A DNA stretch of 64,000 bases from Villigracilis sp024434165 (GCA_030263665.1 SZPK01000003.1:159747-223746); one strand, 5' to 3'. Numbered from the stretch's first letter, positions 52,012-61,872 are shown. The notes: generated by a model not told the origin, from the letters alone. A program made the numbers and translations.

Positions 52012-52832
52012 CTATCAACCTCTCCATCAACACCGACCTCGCGCGCGACATCCTTACCGGTTTCATCAAATCCGAGATCGCGCGCGTGGGCATGTCCCGC
52101 GCCATTGTCAACCTTTCGGGCGGCTTGGATTCGGCGCTCTCCTGCGCGCTGGCAGTGAAAGCCCTCGGCGCGGAAAACGTCATCGCCCTGCGCTTGCCAT
52201 ACCGCACCTCCTCGCCCGACTCGCTCGAACACGCCCAACTGCTGATTGACCAGCTCGGCATCCAAAGCAAAACCATCGAAATCACCGGGATGGTCGAGCC
52301 GCTCTTCAAACTCGACCCCGAAATCTCAAAAGTCCGCAAGGGCAACATCATGGCGCGGGCGCGGATGATCGTTCTCTACGACCAGTCGGAAGTATTCAAG
52401 GCGCTGCCCGTCGGCACGAGCAACAAGACCGAAATCCTGCTTGGCTACAGCACGCTCCACGGCGATTCTGCCAGCGCGATCAACCCAATCGGCGACCTTT
52501 ATAAAACGCAGGTGCGTCAACTTTCGCGCGCCATGAATATCCCTGCGCCCATCATTGACAAGCCGCCCTCCGCCGATTTGTGGGAAGGTCAAACCGACGA
52601 AGGCGAACTCGGCTTCACCTACGAAGAAGTGGACAAACTCCTCCACCTTTTGGTGGACCAGCGTTATAGTCCGCAGGAGGCGGTGGAGGCGGGCTTCGAC
52701 GAAAAATTCGTCAACACTGTCATCGCGCGCATCCGCCGCAACCAGTTCAAGCGTATGCTCCCGCCGATTGCAAAGATCAGCAACCGCACCATCGGCTACG
52801 ACTTCTTATATCTCCGCGACTGGGGAACTTAA
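52008..52832 (+). CDS. nadE: NAD synthetase (synthetase domain)
   Basis: A 274-residue ATP pyrophosphatase-type enzyme that amidates deamido-NAD. The P-loop SGGLDS is at 37-42, followed by LRLPYRTSS, the NadE signature GTSNKTEILLGYSTLHGD and KPPSADLWEGQTDE. It lacks the N-terminal glutaminase, which is encoded upstream as a separate gene. The ATG overlaps the vapC stop by 4 nt. An array of heptamer repeats follows. Confidence 0.95.
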   Translation: MTINLSINTDLARDILTGFIKSEIARVGMSRAIVNLSGGLDSALSCALAVKALGAENVIALRLPYRTSSPDSLEHAQLLIDQLGIQSKTIEITGMVEPLFKLDPEISKVRKGNIMARARMIVLYDQSEVFKALPVGTSNKTEILLGYSTLHGDSASAINPIGDLYKTQVRQLSRAMNIPAPIIDKPPSADLWEGQTDEGELGFTYEEVDKLLHLLVDQRYSPQEAVEAGFDEKFVNTVIARIRRNQFKRMLPPIAKISNRTIGYDFLYLRDWGT

Positions 52833-52842
52833 CCAGTAATCC

Positions 52843-52946
52843 GTGGGCAGTGATCAGTAATAGGCACACTGAATCACTGCACTGATCACTGCACTGATCA
52901 CTGATAACTGATCACTGATAACAGATCACTGATAACTGACTCACTG
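52843..52946. repeat. heptamer array (TGATCAC/TGATAAC)n between nadE and the MFS gene
   Basis: About 100 bp of 7-nt units, alternating TGATCAC and TGATAAC over at least six units near 52883-52938 and CACTGNN before that. It ends 3 nt before the ATG at 52949. The motif GCAGTGATCAGT at 52848-52859 is also present inside glpK (5463-5474). Confidence 0.75.
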
Positions 52947-52948
52947 AA

Positions 52949-54190
52949 ATGCACATCCCGCCTTCGCTCAAACACAAAAAATTCTTCTATCTCTGGCTCG
53001 GGCAACTCATCTCCATCACCGGCACGCAGATGCAATTGTGGGCGTTGTTCTGGCATGTCAACCAACTGGACGATAACCCAATCGCCCTCGGCGGCATCGG
53101 CGTAGCGCGCATCCTGCCCGTCATCATCTTTTCGTTGATCGGCGGCGCGCTCGCGGATTCGATGGACCGGCGCAAGGTGATGTTTGCCACGCAATCCATT
53201 GCCGCGCTTCTCGCCCTGACGTTGGGGCTGCTCACCCAATTTGGGCATGTCACCATCTGGCACATTTACTTCATTACCGCTCTGCAGGCGGTTGTGGTCG
53301 CCTTCGATGGTCCCTCCCGCCAGGCGTTGATTCCCAACCTTTTGCCAAAAAAAGACCTGCCCAATGCCTTCAGCATGACCTTCACCTCTTTTCAAGCCGG
53401 CTCGGTGCTGGGACCCGCCCTGAGCGGCGTAGTCATTGCCTCGTTTGGGCAGGAGGCGGTTTACTACATCAACGCGGTCTCGTTCGCGGCGGTGCTTCTT
53501 GCGCTGGCATTGATCGGGAACGTGCCGCAGACCATCGCCGAAAAATCGGCGGGAATCAGCATGGACGCCATCGGCGACGGGATTCGTTTCATTCTTTCCA
53601 AGCCCATCATCTTTTCGACGATGATGCTCGATTTCGTCGCCACCTTTTTCGCCTCCGCCAATACGCTGATGCCAATCATTGCCAGGGAGGTGCTGAAGGT
53701 GGGGGTGGTGGAATACGGCTATCTTTCCGCGGCTTCGGCGGTGGGAGCGGTAGCGGTAGCGGTGGTCATTTCGCAGGTGAAGGAACTCCGCAGGCAGGGT
53801 ATGCTCTTTCTTGGCTCGGTCATCGTCTTTGGGGCTGCGACCGTCGTCTTCGGTCTGACCCGGTCTTTCATCGTGGCGTGGACTGCGATTGCAATTACCG
53901 GCGCGGCGGATGGGGTCAGCACGATCATCCGCAACACCATTCGCCAGCTGCAGACCCCCGACCACATTCGCGGACGGATGACCAGCATCAACCAGATTTT
54001 CTTCCAGGGCGGACCGCAGCTGGGCGAGATCGAGGCGGGCGTGGTGGCGCAGTTGTTCGGCGCGCCGTTTGCCATCGTGAGCGGCGGAATCGGCTGCATT
54101 CTCGGCACGTTGTGGATCGTCTGGAAGTGGCCCCAGTTGAAGACCTACAACGGCGACGAGCCGATGCTGGCAGGCGCAACAGCGGATTGA
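52949..54190 (+). CDS. MFS transporter (DHA3-like)
   Basis: A 413-residue major facilitator with about 12 helices. It has FFYLWLGQLISITGTQMQLWAL at the first helix, the inter-helix signature GGALADSMDRRKVM (GxLaDrxgrrxxl) and VAFDGPSRQALIPNLLPKKD, as in the DHA3/enterobactin-exporter group. Likely a drug or siderophore exporter; the substrate is unknown. The start codon follows the heptamer array with no ribosome site. Confidence 0.88.
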   Translation: MHIPPSLKHKKFFYLWLGQLISITGTQMQLWALFWHVNQLDDNPIALGGIGVARILPVIIFSLIGGALADSMDRRKVMFATQSIAALLALTLGLLTQFGHVTIWHIYFITALQAVVVAFDGPSRQALIPNLLPKKDLPNAFSMTFTSFQAGSVLGPALSGVVIASFGQEAVYYINAVSFAAVLLALALIGNVPQTIAEKSAGISMDAIGDGIRFILSKPIIFSTMMLDFVATFFASANTLMPIIAREVLKVGVVEYGYLSAASAVGAVAVAVVISQVKELRRQGMLFLGSVIVFGAATVVFGLTRSFIVAWTAIAITGAADGVSTIIRNTIRQLQTPDHIRGRMTSINQIFFQGGPQLGEIEAGVVAQLFGAPFAIVSGGIGCILGTLWIVWKWPQLKTYNGDEPMLAGATAD

Positions 54191-54195
54191 GAAGC

Positions 54196-54217
54196 AGTAC
54201 CGACTTAAGCCGGTACT
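54196..54217. terminator. small hairpin between convergent genes
   Basis: AGTACCG / CGGTACT with an 8-nt loop, then ACGTTTTG. It overlaps the stop of the minus-strand acyltransferase. Confidence 0.55.
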
Positions 54218-55085
54218 ACGTTTTGTCAGGCGGGTTTTCGATCAACGACTTCATCTCTGCCAGCACGGCGCGGTGGATGACATCGGTTTCGGTACTCCCC
54301 AAATCTTTGGCGTAGATCGGCTTCCCGATTTGCACGGTGACGGTCACGGGCTTTTCGTTGAAGATGACCATGCCCAGTAACTGCAAAGCCGCCGCCAGTT
54401 TTTCTTTTTCCTCTTTCGTCCTTTTGATTCCCAACAGCCAATGATGGGCGTATTTCGGCGCGACCACATTGCGTACCAGCGCCGGCAGGATGGCGGCATC
54501 GGGCGCCATGCGGATGAAGACACCCACGCTGTCGGTCCAGGTTTGGAGCGACTCCACCGCGCCGGGATGGACGCCCGGGTCGGGTTCGATGCGCCCGGCG
54601 GGGAAGGTGAGCGCCGCGCCGCCCTTTTTCAGGTGCGCGCTGACCTGCCGCACGAGCGTCATGCGTTTGGCGGGATCGTCATGGACGTAGAATAAATGAT
54701 GGGCGGTGTTCGGAAGCGAATTGAGGAAGGGTCTGTCGAGGGCGATGATGCGCAGGTCTTTGCGATTCAACGCGGCGAAGAGTGCGGCTGTGTCGGTCAT
54801 GCCCGGATGGTTGGACAAAGCCAGAAACGCTGACTCAGGTATCCGGTCCGCGCCAATGATGCGGAGGTCGTTCACATAGCGGCGGAGGAGATTCCATCCG
54901 CCCGCCGCGATTCCGTGACGCCCGATCGTCTCGTCGAATTCGATCACGTGACGCGCGAAGGTTTCCGCAGGCTTGCGAAAAACGATCCTCAGCAGACGCG
55001 AAAGGAACGGGGAATCCTCCCAGCCAAACGCGGAGACAAGATCGTCGAGATTGATTTCGGTGAGGGCTTCGAGACTGGAGTTCAT
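54216..55085 (-). CDS. PlsC-like lysophospholipid acyltransferase
   Basis: A 289-residue acyltransferase with the H(X)4D motif in LSNHPGMTDTAAL (catalytic His and Asp) and FPAGRIEPDPG in place of the FPEGTRS block. It lacks obvious transmembrane helices but has hydrophobic patches, so it probably sits on the membrane. Substrate: a lysophospholipid or ornithine-type lipid; not determinable. Its start overlaps the clpS stop by 4 nt. Confidence 0.78.
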   Translation of the reverse strand: MNSSLEALTEINLDDLVSAFGWEDSPFLSRLLRIVFRKPAETFARHVIEFDETIGRHGIAAGGWNLLRRYVNDLRIIGADRIPESAFLALSNHPGMTDTAALFAALNRKDLRIIALDRPFLNSLPNTAHHLFYVHDDPAKRMTLVRQVSAHLKKGGAALTFPAGRIEPDPGVHPGAVESLQTWTDSVGVFIRMAPDAAILPALVRNVVAPKYAHHWLLGIKRTKEEKEKLAAALQLLGMVIFNEKPVTVTVQIGKPIYAKDLGSTETDVIHRAVLAEMKSLIENPPDKT

Positions 55086-55393
55086 TCGGGTTCGACGGTG
55101 AAGCGAAGCGGATAACCTTCCATGCGCGCGGCTTCGTGGGCGCGATCCGCCCGCCTCTGCGCCTCGGACTTGGGCAGGGTCTGTACGTACGCCGAGCCTT
55201 TGATGTGCGCCGTGAGCATGATCTCCGCCGCGCGGTCGTTGCCGAGGAAAAATATCTGCTTCAATACTTCCACGACAAAATTCATCGGCGTCACATCGTC
55301 GTTATGGACGACCACCGTGTAAAGGGGTTCAAGATCGGCGTCCGTCTCTTCGTTAACCTGAATTTCGGGCAGGGCATGTAATAATCCTTCCAT
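55082..55393 (-). CDS. clpS: ClpS adaptor protein
   Basis: A 103-residue adaptor that delivers N-degron substrates to ClpAP/ClpCP. The core YTVVVHNDDVTPMNFVVEVL with HNDDxTPM pocket residues, LTAHIKGSAYVQTLPKSEAQ and the C-terminal strand PLRFTVEPE are all present. ClpS in Actinobacteria and Chloroflexota often differs in the tail; here it is close to standard. It is the first gene of a coupled pair with the PlsC-like gene. Confidence 0.94.
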   Translation of the reverse strand: MEGLLHALPEIQVNEETDADLEPLYTVVVHNDDVTPMNFVVEVLKQIFFLGNDRAAEIMLTAHIKGSAYVQTLPKSEAQRRADRAHEAARMEGYPLRFTVEPE

Positions 55394-55428
55394 TTTCCAC
55401 TTTCCACTTTCTACTTTCCAATCTTCTC
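55394..55428. repeat. heptamer array, unit TTTCCAC
   Basis: TTTCCAC, TTTCCAC, TTTCTAC, TTTCCAA, TCTTCTC between clpS and the aldo/keto reductase gene, running 18 nt into the 3' end of the latter. Confidence 0.65.
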
Positions 55429-56232
55429 CAACTGCTCCATCTCTTCCCCGGTCAATTCAATCTCCGCCGCCTCGAAATTCTCTTTAATGTGTTTCGGATC
55501 GAACGACATGGGAACGGTAACGACGCGCGGATGGCTGACAACCCACGCCAGCGCGATCTGATACACGGTGGCGTTATGCGCTTTGGCGATGGTCTCGAGG
55601 GTTTTATTCGAGCGCAGGTTGCCTTCATCAACGGGGGAATAGGCGGTGAAGAGGATGTCGTTCTGCCGGCAGTATTCCAGCACGCCGTTCTTGACATACG
55701 AACGGTCTGACACGCTGAATGGAACCTGGTTGGTAAGAATCGGCGTCTCGGAGAGTTCCCGCGCCAGTTTCAGCAGCCTCAAATTGAAATTGCTTACGCC
55801 GAGATGCCTGACCTTCCCGTCGCGGACGAGTTTGTTCAGCGCCTTGAAGGTCTCGTTGTATTTCGATCCCCCGTGCGGCCAGTGGATGAGATACAGGTCT
55901 ATGTAATCCATCTTCAACCGGCGCAGAGAATTTTCGCACGCGCTCAATACGTCGTCGTATCTCAAATGGCTCGGCGTCACTTTCGAGGTGATGAACACAT
56001 CTTCCCGCTTTGCGCCGAACTCGCGGATCGCCCGCCCAAGCAGTTCCTCGCTGTGACCGTCGGCGTACATCTCGGCAGTGTCGAAGTGGGTATAACCGGC
56101 TTCGAGCGCGGCGCGCAAAGCGGTCAGGGATTTATCGTCGAGCGCAGGGTTGGGTGAAGAGTTCCCGCCGATACGCCATGCGCCGAATCCGATCTTGGGC
56201 AGGGAAATGCCGCGGATTGTCTCGTATTTCAT
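55411..56232 (-). CDS. aldo/keto reductase
   Basis: A 273-residue AKR enzyme of the 2,5-diketo-gluconate reductase-like group: LPKIGFGAWRIGG, HFDTAEMYADGHSEELLG (Asp and Tyr of the tetrad), TSKVTPSHLRYDD (Lys), YLIHWPHGGSKY (His) and LGVSNFNLRLL. It reduces small aldehydes or ketones with NADPH. TAAAAT lies 7 nt upstream of ATG 56232; an ATG 24 nt earlier would remove it. A heptamer array overlaps the 3' end. Confidence 0.9.
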   Translation of the reverse strand: MKYETIRGISLPKIGFGAWRIGGNSSPNPALDDKSLTALRAALEAGYTHFDTAEMYADGHSEELLGRAIREFGAKREDVFITSKVTPSHLRYDDVLSACENSLRRLKMDYIDLYLIHWPHGGSKYNETFKALNKLVRDGKVRHLGVSNFNLRLLKLARELSETPILTNQVPFSVSDRSYVKNGVLEYCRQNDILFTAYSPVDEGNLRSNKTLETIAKAHNATVYQIALAWVVSHPRVVTVPMSFDPKHIKENFEAAEIELTGEEMEQLEKIGK

Positions 56233-56242
56233 TTCCCCGATT

Positions 56243-56644
56243 TTACCCAAATTCATTTGAAGTAATCGCCGTCACTTCGATCTCGATCAGCAAATCCGGG
56301 CTGATCAGCCCCTTCACTTCGATCATGGACGCGGCGGGTTTGATCTCGCGGAAGAATTCCCCATGCGCCCGCCCGATCTCCTCCCATTGGGAAATGTCAG
56401 TGACGAACATCCGCGTCCGCACCACGTTCTTGAGGGTCGCGCCTGCCTCTGCCAGCGCCTTTTCGATTTTCTTGAAGATGAGTTTTGTCTGTTCGTAGGC
56501 GTCGTTCACGCCGACGACGTTCCCTTCATCGTCAATCGCCGTCGTCCCTGCAACCTCGATGACGTTTCCAACCCTGACGGCGCGCGAGTAGCCGACAATA
56601 TCCTCCCACTTCGCGCCGGATGAGATGTTCATTCTGTTGTTCAT
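56243..56644 (-). CDS. RidA/YjgF family protein
   Basis: A 133-residue trimeric enamine/imine deaminase of the RidA superfamily: WEDIVGYSRAVRVGNVIEVAGTTA, the active-site arginine in VVRTRMFVTDI, and SMIEVKGL. RidA proteins remove reactive enamines made by PLP enzymes. This one is of the longer Rid family with an N-terminal extension. GGAG precedes the ATG at 56644. It is 17 nt downstream of the antiporter gene. Confidence 0.9.
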   Translation of the reverse strand: MNNRMNISSGAKWEDIVGYSRAVRVGNVIEVAGTTAIDDEGNVVGVNDAYEQTKLIFKKIEKALAEAGATLKNVVRTRMFVTDISQWEEIGRAHGEFFREIKPAASMIEVKGLISPDLLIEIEVTAITSNEFG

Positions 56645-56661
56645 GGCTCCTCGTTTCCAAA

Positions 56662-58677
56662 TCAAGGCTGCTCGGATTCGCCGCTCCGGCCGGTCTCGAA
56701 CAGCCTTTCCACTTCTTTGATCTGGTCTTCATCGCCGATAAAACCGACGCGGTCGTTCGCTTGCAGCGCCGTATGCGATTTCGGATTCGCCATCACCGCA
56801 TTGTTACGCAGGATCGCCACAATGGACGCGCCCGTCCTTGCGCGCAGGTCGGCTTCGGCGAGAGTCTGTCCGACCAGCGGGTTGCCGGGCAGCAACGTCA
56901 GCCAGGCGATGCCGATGCTCTGTGCGGCGTGGATCAGATCGTGCAGGACGCGGTGTTCCTCCTCGGTATTGACTTGCGCATCATAATGATCGCGCCGCAC
57001 CGCGTCCATGTATCGAATGATCTCCTGAAGAGGAAAATCCAGTTTCAGTAAGGTATGCCGGACGATCTCAAGCCCGCCTTCCAATTCGGGGTGAATGACA
57101 TCCTGCGCGCCGAGTTCCGCGAGATGCCGGATGCCTTCCTCGGTTATGGCGCGGGCAATGATGGGCAGGGCGGGGGCGATGTTGCGGGCGGCGGCGACCA
57201 CCAATCCGCTGGCGGCTTCATCGGGTCCTGCGACCACGAGCGCGCGCGCACGATCCAGCCCGGCGTGCGTTAATACTTCCGAGTTGGAGGCGTCGCCGTA
57301 CAAGTTCGGGATGCCGCGTTTATTGAGTTCATCCACGCGTTCCGCATCCGAATCGATCACAAGATGCGGGATGGACAATCGTCCGAGCAGATTCGCAATT
57401 TGACGCCCGACTCTTCCGTAGCCGATGATTACTACGTGACCTTTGAGCTTTTCTTTCTCCTGAAACGGCCGGGCATGATGCCGATCTATCAGCCGCCACA
57501 AGGCTGGGATTTTTTGCAACTGCCTTTCGGCCGGCGCTATGAGGCGGAACATGGCCGGGTTGAAGGTGATGGATAACAAGGCGCCTGCCAGGATCAGGGA
57601 ATACTGGTCTCGATTCAATAACCCAAGCCCGATGCCCGCCTGGCCGAGAATGAAGGAAAATTCGCCGATCTGACTCAACCCCGCCGCGACGACGAGCGTG
57701 GTGCGCCCCTGCCAGGGAAAGATCGAGCCGAGCAGCAGGGTGATGACGGATTTGCCGATCACGATCAATGCCGTCAGCGCCAGCACATGACCGATATTGC
57801 TGAAAAGATAAACCGGATTGACGAGCATCCCAATGGAGACAAAGAACAAAACGGCGAATGCTTCGCGGAACGGGAAGACATCCGCGCCGACCTGGTGGCT
57901 GAGCGGAGATTCGCTGACCACAACCCCCGCCACGAAGGCGCCCAATGCGAAAGACACGCCGAATAACTCCGCCGCGCCCAAGGCTGTTCCCAAAGTAATG
58001 GCGAGAATTGCAAGAATGAACAGTTCGCGCGAACGGGTATGCGCGATGCGTAGAAGGGTCCACGGGATGAGGCGCTTCCCGACAAACAGCAGTAATAAAA
58101 CAAAGACGCCTGCTTTTGCAAGCGTCAAAACAAGCGGCTGCCACTCGAACGCGCCTGTTGCGGCTGCCAGCGTCGGCAGGAGAACCAGGATCAAAACCGT
58201 GGCAATGTCTTCGAACACAAGCCACCCGACCGCGGCCTGTCCATGCGGCGTGCTCAGCAGCCCGTTATCCATCAGACCGCGCAGCAGAACGACGGTGCTG
58301 GCGATGGATATTGCCAGCCCCAGAACGATCCCCGATGAGGCATCCCAGCCCCACGCGCGGCTGAGAAAATATGCCAGCAAAGTTGTCAGTGTCATTTGAC
58401 CGAGGGCGCCGGGGATGGCGATGGCGCGCACTTTCCAAAGGTCGTTGAGCGAAAAATGCAAGCCTACGCCGAACATCAGGAAGATCACGCCCAATTCCGC
58501 CAATTGACCGATCGTTTCGGCGTCTCCGACAAAACCCGGCGTGAACGGTCCGATGGCAATGCCTGCGAATAAATATCCCACAATGGTCGGCAAGCCCAGC
58601 CTGCGCGCAATCACCCCCCCGATGAAGGCCGCCACCAAAGCGACGACGATATTAATGATCAACGTGATTTCGTGCAT
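56662..58677 (-). CDS. Kef/CPA2-type cation:proton antiporter with RCK domains
   Basis: A 671-residue antiporter. The membrane domain has about 12 helices (residues 1-385), including GVGLHFSLNDL and the exchanger motif FVAGVVVSESPLSHQV. An RCK/TrkA-N domain follows (about 410-525, GHVVIIGYGRVGRQIANLL, VIDSDAERVDEL), then a TrkA-C domain (about 575-660). It probably exchanges K+ or Na+ for H+ under nucleotide control. GGAGG precedes the ATG 58677. Confidence 0.93.
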   Translation of the reverse strand: MHEITLIINIVVALVAAFIGGVIARRLGLPTIVGYLFAGIAIGPFTPGFVGDAETIGQLAELGVIFLMFGVGLHFSLNDLWKVRAIAIPGALGQMTLTTLLAYFLSRAWGWDASSGIVLGLAISIASTVVLLRGLMDNGLLSTPHGQAAVGWLVFEDIATVLILVLLPTLAAATGAFEWQPLVLTLAKAGVFVLLLLFVGKRLIPWTLLRIAHTRSRELFILAILAITLGTALGAAELFGVSFALGAFVAGVVVSESPLSHQVGADVFPFREAFAVLFFVSIGMLVNPVYLFSNIGHVLALTALIVIGKSVITLLLGSIFPWQGRTTLVVAAGLSQIGEFSFILGQAGIGLGLLNRDQYSLILAGALLSITFNPAMFRLIAPAERQLQKIPALWRLIDRHHARPFQEKEKLKGHVVIIGYGRVGRQIANLLGRLSIPHLVIDSDAERVDELNKRGIPNLYGDASNSEVLTHAGLDRARALVVAGPDEAASGLVVAAARNIAPALPIIARAITEEGIRHLAELGAQDVIHPELEGGLEIVRHTLLKLDFPLQEIIRYMDAVRRDHYDAQVNTEEEHRVLHDLIHAAQSIGIAWLTLLPGNPLVGQTLAEADLRARTGASIVAILRNNAVMANPKSHTALQANDRVGFIGDEDQIKEVERLFETGRSGESEQP

Positions 58678-58731
58678 ATATCCTCCATATCCTATTAAGT
58701 TGTCTCTCGCTTCAACACGGTCATTGTACAC

Positions 58732-58768
58732 AAAAAATCCGCCTCCGGGCGCGGATGGCGGATTTTTT
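58732..58768. terminator. terminator of the oxidoreductase operon
   Basis: A perfect 12-bp stem (AAAAAATCCGCC / GGCGGATTTTTT) with a 13-nt loop, upstream of the antiporter promoter. It terminates the minus-strand korC transcript. Confidence 0.85.
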
Positions 58769-58789
58769 AATAACTTGCCTTGCGTGGAA

Positions 58790-58843
58790 CGTCCCGAAGG
58801 TTTTCGTTATTCCGGCTCGTTTCCGGGTCAAACCTTCGGGACG
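58790..58843. repeat. palindrome CGTCCCGAAGGTTT (second copy)
   Basis: 14-bp perfect arms (58790-58803 and 58830-58843) matching the palindrome at 6841-6898. The inner loop is different and contains CCGG. There is no T-run, so here it is probably not a terminator but a dispersed element. Confidence 0.7.
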
Positions 58844-58873
58844 GTGCGTAACATAAATCTTTGAGTTGTTCCG

Positions 58874-59434
58874 TTATGCGGGAATTTTATCCCACTCCTT
58901 GTGGGCATGCTCGAACCCGCGTTTCAGGGCTTCGAAATTCTTTGGCAAAAGATGTTTATGCCTCGCAGGCAAATGACCTTCGAGGGCTTTTTCGACATCC
59001 TCCAATTTGATCTCGGTCATGGCGGTGAGCAATGCCCCGACCGCCACCATGTTCAGGAGTTTCTTGTCGCCGATCTCCTCGGCGATCTCGTTGCACGGCA
59101 CGAACAGGACGTGGATGTCGCTGCGCCGCGCGCCGCGGTCCACCATGGACTGATTGACCACAAGCGTGCCGCCGGGGGCGAGCAGTTCCTCGTATTTGTC
59201 GAAGGAAGGCAGGTTCAACGCAATCGCCAGAGGGGGATTTTTGACCAGCGGCGAGCCGATCTCCTGATCCGCGATCACGACGGTGCAGTTCGCCGTCCCG
59301 CCGCGCATTTCGGGACCGTAGGAGGGAATCCAGGTCACTTCCTTGCCGTTATCCATGGCGGCGTAGGCAAGCACCTGACCGCCGAACAAAACACCCTGTC
59401 CGCCAAAACCTGCGATGATGATTTCTTTTTGCAT
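58874..59434 (-). CDS. korC: 2-oxoacid:ferredoxin oxidoreductase, gamma subunit
   Basis: A 186-residue subunit with IIIAGFGGQGVLFGGQVLAYA, SYGPEMRGGTANCTVVIAD and a C-terminal domain typical of the KorC/PorC gamma subunits. It binds coenzyme A or links the catalytic subunits. It lies last in the operon delta, alpha, beta, gamma. A MITE-like element separates it from the beta gene; the transcript should read through it. Confidence 0.93.
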   Translation of the reverse strand: MQKEIIIAGFGGQGVLFGGQVLAYAAMDNGKEVTWIPSYGPEMRGGTANCTVVIADQEIGSPLVKNPPLAIALNLPSFDKYEELLAPGGTLVVNQSMVDRGARRSDIHVLFVPCNEIAEEIGDKKLLNMVAVGALLTAMTEIKLEDVEKALEGHLPARHKHLLPKNFEALKRGFEHAHKEWDKIPA

Positions 59435-59448
59435 AGAATTCTCTCCAT

Positions 59449-59544
59449 GTCATTGCGAGGAGTGGCGCCTTGGCGCCACGACGAAACAATCTCATACGAA
59501 TTCAGAGATTGCTTCGGGCGGGCAATCACCGCCCTCGCAATGAC
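59449..59544. mobile_element. MITE-like element B (GTCATTGCGAGG ends)
   Basis: A 96-bp element with terminal repeats GTCATTGCGAGG / CCTCGCAATGAC and inner GGCGCC, CAATCTC and GAGATTG arms. It sits between korC and korB. Element C at 60329-60425 is its inverted near-copy. Confidence 0.85.
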
Positions 59545-59545
59545 A

Positions 59546-60313
59546 TTAAATTTTTATTTGCTTGATCGCATCGCTGATCTTGTAATCTCCCAGCGGATAG
59601 GCGGGAACCATATGCTCTTCCACGAACTTCAACGAGTTGACCGGGGTCATGCCCCAGTTGGTGGGGCAGGTGGAGAGCAGCTCCACCATCGAGAAGCCGA
59701 GTCCGCGCGCCTGGGTTTCGAACGCGGTACGGATGGCTTTCTTCGCCAGGCGGATGTTCTTCGGGTCGTGCAGCGAACGGCGCACGCAATAACCGACGCC
59801 TTCGAGCGTGGAAAGCATCTCAGACACCTTGACCGGGTATCCTTGCGTCTCCACGTCGCGCCCGTTGGGTGAAGATGTGGTCTTCATTCCCGGCAGGGTG
59901 GTGGGCGCCATTTGCCCGCCGGTCATGCCGTAGTTGGCGTTGTTGATGAAGATGACGGTAATGTTCTCTCCGCGCGCCGCCGCGTGGACGATCTCGCCCA
60001 TGCCGATGGATGCAAGGTCGCCGTCGCCTTGATAGGTGAAAACCATGCGGTCTGGCAGCACGCGCTTGATGCCCGTCGCCATGGCGGGCGCGCGTCCGTG
60101 CGGGGCTTCGACGAAATCGGTATCGAAATAGTTATACGCGAACACAGCGCATCCCACCGGCGCAACGCCGATGGTCCGGTCAATCACACCCATTTCCTCC
60201 AGCACTTCGGCGATCAGTCTGTGCGCCACGCCGTGCGTACAGCCCGGGCAGTAGTGGGTGGGCATTTCGGTAAAGGCTTCGGGTCGTTCGTAAACCAGGT
60301 TTTCAGTTGCCAT
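59546..60313 (-). CDS. korB: 2-oxoacid:ferredoxin oxidoreductase, beta subunit (TPP-binding)
   Basis: A 255-residue thiamine diphosphate subunit. It has HYCPGCTHGVAHRLIAEVL (Cys pair near the TPP site), GDGDLASIGMGEIVHAAARG and NNANYGMTGGQMAPT (the GDG-N TPP motif). It catalyses ferredoxin-linked oxidative decarboxylation of a 2-oxoacid, most likely 2-oxoglutarate or a related acid. MITE-like elements in inverted orientation lie on both sides of it. GAGAG precedes the ATG. Confidence 0.94.
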   Translation of the reverse strand: MATENLVYERPEAFTEMPTHYCPGCTHGVAHRLIAEVLEEMGVIDRTIGVAPVGCAVFAYNYFDTDFVEAPHGRAPAMATGIKRVLPDRMVFTYQGDGDLASIGMGEIVHAAARGENITVIFINNANYGMTGGQMAPTTLPGMKTTSSPNGRDVETQGYPVKVSEMLSTLEGVGYCVRRSLHDPKNIRLAKKAIRTAFETQARGLGFSMVELLSTCPTNWGMTPVNSLKFVEEHMVPAYPLGDYKISDAIKQIKI

Positions 60314-60328
60314 GATTCTCTCGTTTCC

Positions 60329-60425
60329 GTCATTGCGAGGGCAGTGTTCGTCCGCCCGAAGCAATCTCGGACTTAATCATGAGATTGCTTCGTCGTGGCG
60401 CCAAGGCGCCACTCCTCGCAATGAC
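60329..60425. mobile_element. MITE-like element C (inverted copy of B)
   Basis: A 97-bp element. Its reverse complement matches element B over its full length, differing mainly in the central loop. It begins 16 nt upstream of korB and ends 1 nt before the korA stop codon. Confidence 0.85.
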
Positions 60426-60426
60426 A

Positions 60427-61533
<1,107 letters not shown>

Positions 61534-61540
61534 TCGTTTC

Positions 61541-61597
61541 TCCTCCCTCACCCCAACCCCTCTCTCCCAACATGGGAGAGGGGCAAGGGGAGAGGGT
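61541..61597. repeat. CCCTCTCCC/GGGAGAGGG hairpin repeat
   Basis: A C-rich tract (CCTCACCCCAACCCCTCTCTCCC) facing a G-rich one (GGGAGAGGGGCAAGGGGAGAGGG) with a small loop, in the gap between korD and korA. It resembles dispersed pyrimidine/purine hairpin repeats of many bacterial genomes. Confidence 0.6.
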
Positions 61598-61602
61598 AGT
61601 AA

Positions 61603-61848
61603 TTATGCCGCGGCAGGGGCGGCGGCTTTGGTCACTTCACGGTAGACGGTGATCGCCGCATCGGGGCAGACCACGGCGCAAATAGCACACCCCGTGCAGC
61701 CATCCTTGAAGGTGTGCGCGGGGTGGTAGCCTTTGGGCGTGAGGCGGGACATATCCAGTTCCATCACCTCCTGTGGACAGGCGCTGATGCAGAGTTCGCA
61801 TCCTTTGCAGTAGGTATCGCTGACTTCGATCCAACCTTTTGCTGCCAT
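61603..61848 (-). CDS. korD: 2-oxoacid:ferredoxin oxidoreductase, delta (ferredoxin) subunit
   Basis: An 81-residue 2[4Fe-4S] ferredoxin-type subunit with two clusters: CKGCELCISACP and CTGCAICAVVCP. It passes electrons from the TPP subunit to free ferredoxin. First gene of the operon; the promoter is in the upstream gap that also holds a repeat element. C-terminal Ala-rich tail. Confidence 0.93.
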   Translation of the reverse strand: MAAKGWIEVSDTYCKGCELCISACPQEVMELDMSRLTPKGYHPAHTFKDGCTGCAICAVVCPDAAITVYREVTKAAAPAAA

Positions 61849-61872
61849 TGAGGCTCCTTGTATTGAGTTTTG

